A stretch of 64,000 bases of DNA from Streptomyces sp. P9-A4 (GCF_036634195.1 NZ_JAZIFY010000001.1:4660501-4724500); one strand, 5' to 3'; numbered from the stretch's first letter, positions 17,429 through 26,489 are shown. The notes: generated by a model from the letters alone, not told the origin. Numbers and translations: made by a program.

Positions 17429-18672
17429 TGAGCGCCACCGCCACGCCCGCCGAGCGGGCCACCGCCGCCCCGGCCGCAGCCCCCGCCACCGCACCCACCG
17501 TGCTCGCCGTGATCCCCGCGCGCGGCGGCTCCAAGGGCGTCCCCGCCAAGAACCTCGCCCCGGTGGCCGGAGTCCCCCTGGTGGCCCGCGCCGTCCACGC
17601 CTGCCTCGGCGCCCGCCCCGTCACCCACGTCGTGGTCTCCACCGACGACGCCGGCATCGCGGCTGCCGCCCGTACCGCGGGGGCCGAGGCCGTCCAGCGC
17701 CCCGCCGAGATCGCCGGGGACACCGCCACCAGCGAGGCCGCCGTCCTGCACGCGATGGACGCCTTCGAGGCCGCCCACGGCCGCCCCGTCGACGTGGTCC
17801 TCCTCGTCCAGTGCACCAGCCCCTTCCTCAGCTCCGCCGAGGTCGCCGAGACCGTCGAGCGCATCACCTCGGGCGCCGCCGACACCGCCTTCACCGCGGC
17901 TCCCACGCACGGCTTCCTCTGGCGCGAGACCGTCCAGGACGGCGCCACCGGCGTCAACCACGACAAGGCCCACCGCCCCCGCCGCCAGGACCGGGAGCCG
18001 GAGTACCTGGAGACCGGAGCCGTCTACGCGATGGACGCGGCCGGCTTCCGTACCCACAAGCACCGCTTCTTCGGCCGCACCGCGCTCGTCGTCACCGACC
18101 CCGCCCGGGTCCTGGAGATCGACGACCCGCACGACCTGGCCCGCGCCCGCGCCCTCGCGCCGCTCCTCGACACCCCGGCCACCCCCGGCTTCGCCGACGT
18201 CGACGCCGTCGTCCTCGACTTCGACGGCACCCAGACCGACGACCGGGTCCACCTGGACGCCGAGGGCCGCGAGTTCGTCTCCGCGCACCGCGGCGACGGC
18301 CTCGGTATCGCCGCCCTGCGCCGCGCCGGACTGCCGGTCCTCATCCTCTCCACCGAGCAGAACGCCGTCGTCGCCGCCCGCGCCCGCAAGCTCAAGATCC
18401 CCGTCCTGCACGGCATCGACCGCAAGGACCGGGCCCTCAAGGAGTGGTGCGACGCGGAGGGCATCGACCCGCAGCGCGTGCTCTACGCCGGAAACGACGT
18501 CAACGACCTCCCCTGCTTCCACCTCGTCGGCTGGCCCGTCGCGGTGAGCAGCGCCCACGACTCCGTACGGGCCGCGGCCCGCGCGGTCACCGTCACCCCG
18601 GGCGGCTCCGGCGCGATCCGCGAGATCGCCGCCTGGCTCCTCGGACCCGAGCTCAACACCCCCAACTCCTAA
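17428..18672 (+). CDS. CMP-nonulosonate synthetase fused to HAD phosphatase
   Basis: A bifunctional 414-residue enzyme. Residues about 25-250 are a CTP transferase domain with IPARGGSKGVPAKNL (about 29-43), which activates a sialic acid or Kdn with CTP. Residues about 258-400 are a KdsC-like HAD phosphatase with LDFDGTQTDD (nucleophile D264, acid D266) and GNDVNDLPCF. The fusion suggests dephosphorylation of a 9-phosphate followed by activation in one protein, as needed for Kdn made from mannose-6-phosphate. An N-terminal Ala/Pro/Thr extension of about 24 residues precedes the catalytic domain. ATGA overlap with the upstream gene. Confidence 0.88.
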   Translation: MSATATPAERATAAPAAAPATAPTVLAVIPARGGSKGVPAKNLAPVAGVPLVARAVHACLGARPVTHVVVSTDDAGIAAAARTAGAEAVQRPAEIAGDTATSEAAVLHAMDAFEAAHGRPVDVVLLVQCTSPFLSSAEVAETVERITSGAADTAFTAAPTHGFLWRETVQDGATGVNHDKAHRPRRQDREPEYLETGAVYAMDAAGFRTHKHRFFGRTALVVTDPARVLEIDDPHDLARARALAPLLDTPATPGFADVDAVVLDFDGTQTDDRVHLDAEGREFVSAHRGDGLGIAALRRAGLPVLILSTEQNAVVAARARKLKIPVLHGIDRKDRALKEWCDAEGIDPQRVLYAGNDVNDLPCFHLVGWPVAVSSAHDSVRAAARAVTVTPGGSGAIREIAAWLLGPELNTPNS

Positions 18673-18683
18673 GGAACAGCACC

Positions 18684-19580
18684 ATGAGCAGCACCCGACT
18701 CCGCACCTTCGGCTCCAAGACCGCCGGTCCGGGCCGGCCGGTCTACATCACCGGCGAGATCGGCATCAACCACAACGGCGAGCTCGACAACGCCTTCGCC
18801 CTCATCGACATCGCCGCCGAGGCCGGCTGCGACGCCGTCAAGTTCCAGAAGCGCACCCCCGAGATCTGCACCCCGCGCGACCAGTGGGACATCGAGCGCG
18901 ACACCCCCTGGGGCCGGATGACGTACATCGACTACCGCCACCGCGTGGAGTTCGGCGAGGACGAGTACCGCGCCATCGACGAGCACTGCGAGAAGCGCGG
19001 CATCGACTGGTTCGCCTCCCCGTGGGACACCGAGGCCGTCGCCTTCCTGGAGAAGTTCGACCTCCCCGCCCACAAGGTCGCCTCTGCCTCCCTCACCGAC
19101 GACGAGCTGCTGCGCGCGCTGCGCGGCACCGGCCGTACGGTCATCCTCTCCACCGGCATGTCGACGCCGAAGCAGATCCGCCACGCGGTCGAGGTCCTGG
19201 GCTCGGACAACATCCTGCTCTGCCACGCCACCTCGACCTACCCGGCCAAGGCCGAGGAGCTCAACCTGCGCGTCATCCAGACGCTCCAGGACGAGTACCC
19301 GAACGTCCCGATCGGCTACTCCGGCCACGAGACCGGCCTCCAGACCACCCTGGCCGCCGTCGCCCTCGGCGCCACCTTCGTCGAGCGCCACATCACCCTC
19401 GACCGCGCCATGTGGGGCTCCGACCAGGCCGCCTCCGTCGAGCCGCAGGGCCTCCAGCGCCTCGTCCGCGACATCCGCACCATCGAGACCGCCCTCGGTG
19501 ACGGCGTCAAGAAGGTCTACGAGTCGGAGCTCGGCCCGATGAAGAAGCTCCGCCGGGTCCAGGGGCTCGTCGCCGCATGA
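18684..19580 (+). CDS. NeuB-type nonulosonate (sialic acid/Kdn) synthase lacking the C-terminal SAF domain
   Basis: Condenses phosphoenolpyruvate with a hexose or hexosamine (or its 6-phosphate) to form a nine-carbon sugar acid. The TIM-barrel core is complete: GEIGINHNGELD, AVKFQKRTPE, HATSTYPAK, and GYSGHETGLQTT followed by ATFVERHITLDR. The protein stops at 298 residues, after the SELGPMKKLRRVQGL segment, so the usual C-terminal antifreeze-like SAF domain, which lends an Arg to the substrate site, is missing. AAGGA precedes the ATG. Operon with the CMP synthetase; the stop overlaps the next start. It may be a Kdn(-9-P) synthase. Confidence 0.9.
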   Translation: MSSTRLRTFGSKTAGPGRPVYITGEIGINHNGELDNAFALIDIAAEAGCDAVKFQKRTPEICTPRDQWDIERDTPWGRMTYIDYRHRVEFGEDEYRAIDEHCEKRGIDWFASPWDTEAVAFLEKFDLPAHKVASASLTDDELLRALRGTGRTVILSTGMSTPKQIRHAVEVLGSDNILLCHATSTYPAKAEELNLRVIQTLQDEYPNVPIGYSGHETGLQTTLAAVALGATFVERHITLDRAMWGSDQAASVEPQGLQRLVRDIRTIETALGDGVKKVYESELGPMKKLRRVQGLVAA

Positions 19581-20800
19581 CCGGGCAGCTGGCGTTCGTC
19601 GAGAGCCCGGTCCAGCTCCTCAACGTCCTGGAATGGGCGCACACCCGGGCCGCGGCCACGGGCACGCCCTCCGCCGCGCGGGCCGGCGCGCCCACCGGGG
19701 CGCCCGGCCGCGCGGACGCCGCGCCCACCACGGCGTCCGGCCCCGCGACCGTCGGCGGGTCCGCCGCGCGGGCGCTCCGGCCGACGGACGCCACCGCCCC
19801 CGGGGCGGCGCAGGCCGCACCCGATCTCACGGTCGTCGTCCTCTCGCCGACCGACCCCATGTCGCGTGGCCAGCTGCGCCGGATGGCCCAGCTGGCCCGC
19901 GACGAGGGCCTCACCGTCCGCTGGCAGGAGGCCCGCGGCGGCCGGGGCGCGCTCGTCCGCACCCTGCGGCAGCTCGCCCCGCCGCTGCGCTCGGCGGAGC
20001 GGGTCATCATCGGGGACCCGTTCTCCCGGTACGTCCAGCTGCTCCTGACCCTCTTCGGCCCCCGGCACCTCACGGTGGTCGACGACGGCACCGCCACCAT
20101 GGAGTTCGCCGCCCAGCTCAGCCGGGGCGAACGCCTGGTCCGCTGGCACCGCAAGGGCAGCCTGGGCCCGCGCGAGCTGGTCCTCGCCCCGGTGACCTCG
20201 CTGGCCCGGCGGCGGCTCGCCCCGAGCCGGGGCCGTACGGTCGAGATCTTCACCTCGCTGCCCGTCGAGGCGCCCGAGGGCGTCACGGTCACCGAGAACT
20301 CCTTCGCCTGGACCCGGTCCCGCTTCGGGCCGCCGCTGCTCACCGGCGGCGCGGACCTGGTGGGGACCTCGCTGGTGGAGACGGGCGTGGTCGACGCCGA
20401 GCACTACGACCGGGTGGTGGCCGAGCTGGCCCGCGCCCACGGCGCCACCCGCTACTTCGCGCACCGCAGGGAGAGCGCGGAGAAGCTGCACCGGATCGCG
20501 GTCGAGACGGGGCTCCAGGTGGTCCGGCCCGATCTGCCGCTGGAGCTGATCGCCCGGCGCGGCCCCATCGGCCGTACGGTCGTCAGCTTCCCGTCCACGG
20601 TCGTGCACACCCTGCCGCTGGCCCTGGCGGGCACCGGGGTGCGGGTCGCGGTCTGCGAGATCGCGCCCGAGTGGCTGCGGGAGAGCGCCTCACCGCGGGC
20701 GCAGGGCTTCCTGTCCGGGGTGGCGGGCACGGCGGCCCACGAGGTCGACCGGCTCACCACGCGTGCGGCGAACGGCACCGACCGGCTCGAATTCGGCTGA
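19577..20800 (+). CDS. Sialyltransferase-like protein of the nonulosonate cluster
   Basis: A 407-residue protein starting MTGQLAFVESPVQLLNVLEW, which resembles the N-terminus of GT52/polysialyltransferase-like proteins. The acidic-Gly motif appears as VVDDGTATMEF (about 173) and a His-bearing segment as YFAHRRESAEKL (about 297). An Ala/Pro/Gly/Thr-rich insertion (about 25-82) interrupts the N-domain and looks like a flexible low-complexity expansion. ATG overlaps the synthase stop. It probably transfers the CMP-activated sugar made by its neighbours. Linkage and acceptor are not readable. Confidence 0.72.
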   Translation: MTGQLAFVESPVQLLNVLEWAHTRAAATGTPSAARAGAPTGAPGRADAAPTTASGPATVGGSAARALRPTDATAPGAAQAAPDLTVVVLSPTDPMSRGQLRRMAQLARDEGLTVRWQEARGGRGALVRTLRQLAPPLRSAERVIIGDPFSRYVQLLLTLFGPRHLTVVDDGTATMEFAAQLSRGERLVRWHRKGSLGPRELVLAPVTSLARRRLAPSRGRTVEIFTSLPVEAPEGVTVTENSFAWTRSRFGPPLLTGGADLVGTSLVETGVVDAEHYDRVVAELARAHGATRYFAHRRESAEKLHRIAVETGLQVVRPDLPLELIARRGPIGRTVVSFPSTVVHTLPLALAGTGVRVAVCEIAPEWLRESASPRAQGFLSGVAGTAAHEVDRLTTRAANGTDRLEFG

Positions 20801-20916
20801 GCCTACCCATATGGAACGGCCTTCATACCTGGAAAACCGAGATTCTTTCCCCTAACGGGCTGAACTTTTCGTGATCAACGGGCAGTTGACCTCCCGGGAG
20901 GCCTACCCTTCAAAGG

Positions 20917-22137
20917 GTGAACCAGTTGAAGTCCCGTGAGCCAGGCTCCGCCACCCTGCCCGGAACGCTGTCCGAATCCCTGCGCGTCGAACTGATCGCC
21001 TTCCGCAGGGACTTGCACATGCATCCGGAGCTGGGGAACCAGGAGTTCCGTACGACCGCCGCGCTCAAGGCCCGCCTGGAGGCGGCCGGCCTCGCGCCGA
21101 AGGTCCTTCCGGCCGGCACCGGGCTCATCTGTGACATCGGCACCCCGGACCGCGACCGGCCCATGCTCGCGATCCGCGCCGACATCGACGCGCTGCCCAT
21201 CCCCGACGTCAAGACGGTCTCCTACCGCTCCACCGTGGCCGACCGCGCCCACGCCTGTGGACACGATGTCCACACCACCACGGTCCTCGGCGCCGGACTC
21301 GTCCTCGCCGAACTCGACCGGCAGGGCCTCCTCCCCGCCGCCGTGCGGCTGATCTTCCAGCCCGCCGAGGAGGTCCTCCCCGGCGGCGCCGCCGACCTCG
21401 TCGAGTGCGGCGTCCTGGACGGCGTCGGCCGGATCATCGCCGTGCACTGCGACCCCAGGGTCGACGCCGGGACGATCGGCCTGCGGCCCGGAGCCATCAC
21501 CTCCGCCTGCGACCGGCTCGAAGTCACCCTGGACGGGCCCGGCGGCCACACCGCCCGCCCGCACCTCACCACCGACCTGGTGACCGCCGCCGCCCGGGTC
21601 GCCACCGACGTGCCCGCCGTACTGGCCCGCCGCGTCGACGCCCGCTCGGGACTCTCCGTCACCTGGGGCCGTATCGAGGCCGGTCACGCCTGCAACGTCA
21701 TCCCGCAGCACGCCGAGCTGTCCGGCACCGTCCGCTGCCTCGACCTGCCCACCTGGCGGGACGCGCCCGACCAGGTCCACGCCGCCATCGACGAGATCGC
21801 GACCCTGCACCGCGCCAAGTCGACCGTCACCTACGTCCGGGGCGTCCCCCCGGTCGTCAACGACGCGGTCGTCACCGAACTCCTCCGCGACGCCATGACG
21901 GCCCGGCGCGGACCGCATGCGATCGAGGACACCGAGCAGAGCCTCGGCGGCGAGGACTTCTCCTGGTACCTGGAGCACGTGCCCGGAGCCATGGCCCGCC
22001 TCGGGGTCCGCACCCCCGGCGACACGCGGGTCCGCGATCTGCACGCCGGAGACTTCGACGTGGACGAGCGGTGCATCGAGGCCGGGGTGGAGCTGTTCAC
22101 GGCCGCCGCCCTGCTCGACGCGGCACGGAAGACCTGA
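20917..22137 (+). CDS. M20-family amidohydrolase/metallopeptidase
   Basis: A 406-residue cytoplasmic dizinc hydrolase of the aminoacylase/hippurate hydrolase type. Visible motifs are FRRDLHMHPELGNQE (about 29-43), the metal site ACGHDVHTTTVLG (about 112), the general base in QPAEEVLPGG (about 145), and the dimerisation lid in the middle. The C-terminal His motif GGEDFSWYLEHVPG is conserved. GTG is directly preceded by AAAGG, and TACCCT lies 7 nt upstream, so it may be leaderless. Substrate is probably an N-acyl amino acid, which the sequence cannot specify. Confidence 0.88.
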   Translation: MNQLKSREPGSATLPGTLSESLRVELIAFRRDLHMHPELGNQEFRTTAALKARLEAAGLAPKVLPAGTGLICDIGTPDRDRPMLAIRADIDALPIPDVKTVSYRSTVADRAHACGHDVHTTTVLGAGLVLAELDRQGLLPAAVRLIFQPAEEVLPGGAADLVECGVLDGVGRIIAVHCDPRVDAGTIGLRPGAITSACDRLEVTLDGPGGHTARPHLTTDLVTAAARVATDVPAVLARRVDARSGLSVTWGRIEAGHACNVIPQHAELSGTVRCLDLPTWRDAPDQVHAAIDEIATLHRAKSTVTYVRGVPPVVNDAVVTELLRDAMTARRGPHAIEDTEQSLGGEDFSWYLEHVPGAMARLGVRTPGDTRVRDLHAGDFDVDERCIEAGVELFTAAALLDAARKT

Positions 22138-22421
22138 GCGCGGGGCGTACGAACGGGAGCGGGGCGGCGGGGCCGGGTGAACGGGAGCCGTACGACGCGG
22201 GGCCGGGGGAACGGAATTCGTACGGCGGGGGCCGGGCGACGGGTGCCGGAAGGTGCCCTCGGCCGTCCGGCCCACACGCCCGGCGTGTCCTCTCGAATGC
22301 CCTGTCGAGCGGTTCTTCCAGGGGGTATAACCGGCTGTGCCGGGCCGAACGCCCCCGGTCGCCTCGGCTGGCCGGTTCGCGACGATCCGATAACGACTCA
22401 TGAACGGGTCTTTAACTGACA
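22138..22421. other. Gene-free stretch with degenerate G-rich repeats
   Basis: No coding signal. From about 22147 to 22245 a degenerate repeat recurs, with GTACG anchors at 22147, 22190 and 22220 and a recurring GGGCCGGG(T/G)GAACGG core. It begins just after the amidohydrolase stop. The remainder before the bmpA operator shows nothing distinctive. Confidence 0.45.
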
Positions 22422-22435
22422 TCTACGCGCGTTAC
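22422..22435. promoter_or_regulatory. Nucleoside-regulon operator, bmpA copy (weakest)
   Basis: TCTACGCGCGTTAC matches the recurring palindrome (consensus TCTACGCGCGTAGA) in its left arm and core, with the right outer bases diverged. It lies 62 bp before the bmpA start. Confidence 0.6.
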
Positions 22436-22496
22436 GATCGCCGCGAAACCAGCGCCGGAAGAGGCGCTTTCGGTCAGTCTCGAAGGGACCCTCCTC

Positions 22497-23555
22497 TTGC
22501 GCCGGATCACCAGGATCGCGACCGTGGGCATCGCCTCCGCCGCGCTCGCCCTTTCCGCCACCGCGTGTGGCAAGTCCTCGAACGACGCCGGCTCCAGCCC
22601 GAGCTCGGACTCGAAGGCGACCAAGGCCGCCATCGCGTACGACATCGGCGGTCGCGGCGACCAGTCCTTCAACGACGCCGCCTACGCGGGTCTGAAGAAG
22701 GCCGAGGACGAGCTCGGCGTCAAGGGCGCCGAGGCCGAGCCCTCCGCCGGTGAGGGCGACGCCGACAAGGTCGCGCGCCTCACCGCGCTGGCCCGCGCCG
22801 GGAACAACCCGGTCATCGGTGTCGGCTTCGCCTACGCCCCGGCGATCGAGAAGGTCTCCAAGGCCTACCCGAAGACCACCTTCGGCATCATCGACGACAC
22901 GTCGGTGACCGGCGCGAACATCGCCAACCTCGTCTTCAACGAGGAGCAGGGCTCCTACCTGGCCGGCGTCGCCGCCGCCAAGACCTCGAAGACCGGCACG
23001 GTCGGCTTCATCGGTGGCGTCGAGGTGCCGCTGATCAAGAAGTTCGAGGCGGGCTACACGCAGGGCGTCAAGGACACCAACCCCAAGGCGAAGGTGCTCG
23101 TCCAGTACCTGACCCAGCCGCCGAACTTCGACGGCTTCTCCAAGCCCGACCTGGGCAAGGCCGCCGCGCAGGGCCAGCTCGACAAGGGCGCCGACGTGAT
23201 CTACGCCGCCGCCGGTCTCGCCGGTTCCGGCTCGATCGAGGCCGCCTCGACCGCGGGCAAGTGGGCCATCGGCGTCGACTCCGACCAGTACAACCAGGCG
23301 GGTCTGGCCAAGTACAAGGCCCAGATCCTGACCTCGGTCACCAAGGACGTCTCCGACTCCGTCTTCAACCTGATCAAGTCGGTCAAGGACGGCAAGCCGC
23401 AGACCGGTGAGATCCGCTACGGCCTCGCCACGGACGGCGTCGGCCTGGCCGACTCCAACCCGGCGTACAAGGCGATGACCGACGTCACCGCCGCCGTGGC
23501 GAAGGCGAAGAAGGACATCGTCGACGGCAAGATCACGGTCAAGACCGCTCCGTAA
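22497..23555 (+). CDS. BmpA/Med-family substrate-binding lipoprotein (nucleoside ABC transporter)
   Basis: Extracellular binding lipoprotein that delivers purine or pyrimidine nucleosides to the ABC permeases downstream. The 352 residues have a lipoprotein signal with lipobox TAC (Cys about 24), and the Bmp fold with YDIGGRGDQSFNDAAYAGLK (about 49), the GVGFAYAPAIEKVSK segment and the WAIGVDSDQYNQ segment, typical of the family. The start is TTG, with GAAGGGA upstream. Substrate assignment rests on neighbouring cdd and deoA genes and the shared operator. A hairpin after the gene probably lowers expression of the following genes. Confidence 0.9.
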   Translation: MRRITRIATVGIASAALALSATACGKSSNDAGSSPSSDSKATKAAIAYDIGGRGDQSFNDAAYAGLKKAEDELGVKGAEAEPSAGEGDADKVARLTALARAGNNPVIGVGFAYAPAIEKVSKAYPKTTFGIIDDTSVTGANIANLVFNEEQGSYLAGVAAAKTSKTGTVGFIGGVEVPLIKKFEAGYTQGVKDTNPKAKVLVQYLTQPPNFDGFSKPDLGKAAAQGQLDKGADVIYAAAGLAGSGSIEAASTAGKWAIGVDSDQYNQAGLAKYKAQILTSVTKDVSDSVFNLIKSVKDGKPQTGEIRYGLATDGVGLADSNPAYKAMTDVTAAVAKAKKDIVDGKITVKTAP

Positions 23556-23578
23556 GGACGCACAGGTCACTGACCCAA

Positions 23579-23615
23579 GGCCCGGCACCGGTGGGACCCC
23601 CACCGGGGCCGGGCC
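23579..23615 (+). terminator. Hairpin between bmpA and the ABC ATPase gene
   Basis: A 17-bp stem with one mismatch (23579-23595 with 23599-23615) around a 3-nt loop. It is likely a partial terminator or 3' stabiliser giving excess binding protein. A second operator copy follows, so the ATPase gene may have its own promoter. Confidence 0.7.
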
Positions 23616-23648
23616 CCATTCCCGTACGGGTTTTCATTTTTCGGCAGC

Positions 23649-23662
23649 GCTACGCGTGTAGA
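23649..23662. promoter_or_regulatory. Nucleoside-regulon operator, ABC ATPase copy
   Basis: GCTACGCGTGTAGA matches the recurring 14-bp palindrome at 12 of 14 positions. Its last base is the A of the ATG at 23662, the first canonical start codon in the ATPase frame. Confidence 0.7.
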
Positions 23663-25374
23663 TGTCTCCCTGGCACGATAACTTCGCCCCGCCCTGCCCT
23701 CCCGCTCCCACTCCTTCCGGCCAAGGAGAGTGCGTCATCAACGCGTCCAGCCCCCCTGCCGTAGAACTGCACGGCATCACCAAGCGATTCCCCGGCGTCG
23801 TCGCCAACAGGGACATCGCCATCACGGTCCGCAAGGGCACCGTGCACGCCCTCATCGGCGAGAACGGTGCCGGCAAGTCGACCCTTATGAAGATCCTCTA
23901 CGGCATGCAGAAGCCGGACGAGGGCACCATCGCCGTCGACGGCGAGCAGGTCACCTTCTCCAGCCCCGGTGACGCCATCGCGCGCGGCATCGGCATGGTG
24001 CACCAGCACTTCATGCTCGCGGACAACTTCACCGTCCTGGAGAACGTCGTCCTCGGCGGCGAGAAGCTCCACGGCATCGGCGCCAAGGCGCGGAAGAAGA
24101 TCCGGGAGATCTCCGACGCGTACGGCCTCGGGGTCCGCCCCGACGCCCTCGTCGAGGACCTCGGCGTCGCCGAGCGCCAGCGCGTGGAGATCCTCAAGGT
24201 CCTCTACCGCGGCGCCAGGATCCTCATCCTCGACGAGCCGACCGCCGTGCTCGTCCCGCAGGAGGTCGACGCGCTCTTCGACAACCTGCGCGAGCTCAAG
24301 GCCGAGGGCCTGACCGTCATCTTCATCTCGCACAAGCTGGGCGAGGTCCTGAAGGTGGCCGACGACATCACCGTCATCCGCCGGGGCACCACGGTCGGCA
24401 CCGCCGACCCGAAGACCGCCACCACCAAGCAGCTCGCCGAGCTGATGGTCGGCAGCGAGCTGCCCTCGCCGGAGACCCGCGAGTCCACGGTCACCGAGGT
24501 CCCCATGCTCCGGGTCGAGAACCTGACGCTGGTCGAGAGCGGCGCCGCCGGCGCCCCGCTCACCACGGCCGCCCCGGCCGACCCGTCGAGCGCGGTCACC
24601 GTGCACGAGGAGGCCGTCGAGGGCCGCAAGCTCCTCGACGACATCTCCCTCACGATCCACAAGGGCGAGATCCTCGGCATCGCGGGCGTCGAGGGCAACG
24701 GCCAGACCGAGCTCATCGAGACCCTCATGGGCATGTCCACCCCCGACGCGGGCGTCATCACGCTCGACGGCCAGGACATCTCCAAGGTCTCGGTGCGCAA
24801 GCGCCGCGAGGGCGGCATCGGCTACATCCCCGAGGACCGGCACCGCCACGGCCTGCTCCTCGAGGCCCCGCTCTGGGAGAACCGCATCCTCGGCCATGTC
24901 TCCGAGGCGCCCAACTCCAAGCGCGGCATCCTCGACCCGAAGGCCGCCCGCAAGGACACCGAGCGGATCGTGCGCGAGTACGACGTCCGCACCCCCGGCA
25001 TCGACGTCACCGCGTCCTCCCTCTCCGGCGGCAACCAGCAGAAGCTGATCGTCGGCCGCGAGATGAGCCACGGGCCGAAGTTCCTGATCGCCGCCCACCC
25101 CACCCGCGGTGTGGACGTCGGCGCGCAGGCGCAGATCTGGGACGCGATCCGGGACGCCCGCCGCGAGGGCCTCGCGGTGCTGCTGATCTCCGCCGACCTC
25201 GACGAGCTGATCGGCCTCTCCGACACCCTCCGGGTGATGTACCGCGGCAAGCTCGTCGCGGACGCCGACCCCGCCACCATCACGCCCGAGGAGCTGGGTT
25301 CCGCCATGACCGGCGCGGCCACCGGCCGACTCGAGGGCACCGAAGAGCAGTCCGAAGACGGTGACGCCCGATGA
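23662..25374 (+). CDS. ABC transporter ATP-binding protein, nucleoside/sugar type (two NBDs)
   Basis: Energises nucleoside import with the two permeases that follow. NBD1 has an intact Walker A (GENGAGKST) and Walker B (ILILDEPTA). NBD2 is degenerate (GVEGNGQTE; AAHPTRGVDVG in place of the DEPT box) but keeps LSGGNQQK, as in RbsA/YufO-type proteins. An Ala/Pro-rich insertion lies between the two. Start choice is difficult. ATG 23662 is the first canonical codon. The best ribosome site, AAGGAG at 23723-23728, is followed at 5 nt by an in-frame GTC (23734) and at 8 nt by ATC (23737), which would start INASSPPAVEL. Confidence 0.92.
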   Translation: MSPWHDNFAPPCPPAPTPSGQGECVINASSPPAVELHGITKRFPGVVANRDIAITVRKGTVHALIGENGAGKSTLMKILYGMQKPDEGTIAVDGEQVTFSSPGDAIARGIGMVHQHFMLADNFTVLENVVLGGEKLHGIGAKARKKIREISDAYGLGVRPDALVEDLGVAERQRVEILKVLYRGARILILDEPTAVLVPQEVDALFDNLRELKAEGLTVIFISHKLGEVLKVADDITVIRRGTTVGTADPKTATTKQLAELMVGSELPSPETRESTVTEVPMLRVENLTLVESGAAGAPLTTAAPADPSSAVTVHEEAVEGRKLLDDISLTIHKGEILGIAGVEGNGQTELIETLMGMSTPDAGVITLDGQDISKVSVRKRREGGIGYIPEDRHRHGLLLEAPLWENRILGHVSEAPNSKRGILDPKAARKDTERIVREYDVRTPGIDVTASSLSGGNQQKLIVGREMSHGPKFLIAAHPTRGVDVGAQAQIWDAIRDARREGLAVLLISADLDELIGLSDTLRVMYRGKLVADADPATITPEELGSAMTGAATGRLEGTEEQSEDGDAR

Positions 25375-26489
25375 TGAAGATCGACAAGGACAAGCTGATC
25401 ATCGGGGCCGCCGGTCCGGTGCTCGCGCTGGTCGCCTCGTTCGTGCTCACCGTGCTGGTGCTGCTCGCGACGGGCCTCGACCCGATCGAGCCGATCCGGC
25501 TGATGATCGAGAACGCCGGGTACTCGGACACCCAGGTCCTGATCGTCAACTACACCGGAATCCTCTACCTGGCGGGCTTGGCCGTCGCCATCGGATTCCG
25601 GATGAACCTGTTCAACATCGGTGTCGACGGCCAGTACCGGCTCGCCGCGATGGTGTCGGCCCTGGTCGGCGCCTCGATCGAGCTGCCCGGCCCGCTGCAC
25701 ATCCTGGTGATCGTGCTCGTCGCGATGCTGACCGGCGCCTTCTGGGCCGGCATCGCGGGCATCCTGAAGACCACCCGCGGTGTCTCCGAGGTCGTCTCGA
25801 CGATCATGCTGAACGCCATCGCGACCTCGCTGGTGGCCTGGCTGATCCTGCCGAAGAACTTCGGCGTCCAGCCGCCCGGCTCCAACAACCTCACCACCGG
25901 CAAGATCGCGGAGTCCGGGTGGTTCCCCGGCATCGACATGGGTGAGGGCAACGGAGTCATCTACGGCTTCACCTTCGTCGCGCTCGCCCTCGGCGTCGTC
26001 TACTGGTTCGTCCTCAACCGCACCCGCTTCGGCTTCGACCTGCGCGCCACCGGCGCCAGCGAGTCCGCCGCGCAGGCCAGCGGCGTCGACGCCAAGCGGA
26101 TGATCCTCACCTCGATGCTGCTCTCGGGCGCCCTCGCCGGTCTGGCAGGCATGCCGACGCTGCTCGGCGAGACCCACACGTACAGCCTCGACTTCCCGGT
26201 CGGCGTCGGCTTCACCGCCATCACCGTCGCCCTGCTCGGCCGCAACCACCCGGTCGGCATCCTCTTCGCCGCGCTCCTCTTCGCGTTCCTGGAAAAGGCG
26301 TCCTCGACACTCGACGTCGCGGGATACCCGAAGGAGATCACGCAGATCATGCAGGGCATCATCGTGATCGCCGTCGTGGTCTCGTACGAGCTCGTCCGTC
26401 GTTACGGCATCCGCCGCCAGCAGCAGAAGGTCGGCGAGGAACTCGCCGCCGGCGGCGCCATCAAGACCGACAAGGAGGTGGCGGCATGA
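25371..26489 (+). CDS. ABC transporter permease, nucleoside type (first)
   Basis: A 372-residue inner-membrane permease of the BPD_transp_2 family, about eight to ten helices. The conserved cytoplasmic EAA-like region is around LNRTRFGFDLRATGASESAAQASG (about 217-240), and FNIGVDGQYRLAAM lies earlier. The ATG overlaps the ATPase stop (ATGATGA gives a choice of two adjacent ATGs). With its partner it forms the nucleoside channel. C-terminal residues after about 350 are hydrophilic. Confidence 0.92.
   Translation: MMKIDKDKLIIGAAGPVLALVASFVLTVLVLLATGLDPIEPIRLMIENAGYSDTQVLIVNYTGILYLAGLAVAIGFRMNLFNIGVDGQYRLAAMVSALVGASIELPGPLHILVIVLVAMLTGAFWAGIAGILKTTRGVSEVVSTIMLNAIATSLVAWLILPKNFGVQPPGSNNLTTGKIAESGWFPGIDMGEGNGVIYGFTFVALALGVVYWFVLNRTRFGFDLRATGASESAAQASGVDAKRMILTSMLLSGALAGLAGMPTLLGETHTYSLDFPVGVGFTAITVALLGRNHPVGILFAALLFAFLEKASSTLDVAGYPKEITQIMQGIIVIAVVVSYELVRRYGIRRQQQKVGEELAAGGAIKTDKEVAA

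Noticed and set aside
17269..18558. Long minus-strand frame opposite the CMP-nonulosonate synthetase
   Set aside because: Shadow frame, rich in Gly/Val/Asp as expected for the antisense of codon-biased genes.
13518..20800. Secondary-metabolite gene cluster
   Set aside because: The transferases, NeuB and CMP synthetase fit cell-wall glycan synthesis. No polyketide, peptide synthetase or tailoring genes are present.
23730..23972. GTG at 23730 next to AAGGAG as start of a small overlapping gene
   Set aside because: Only one base separates the ribosome site from this GTG, and the frame encodes an Arg/His-rich shadow of the ATPase.
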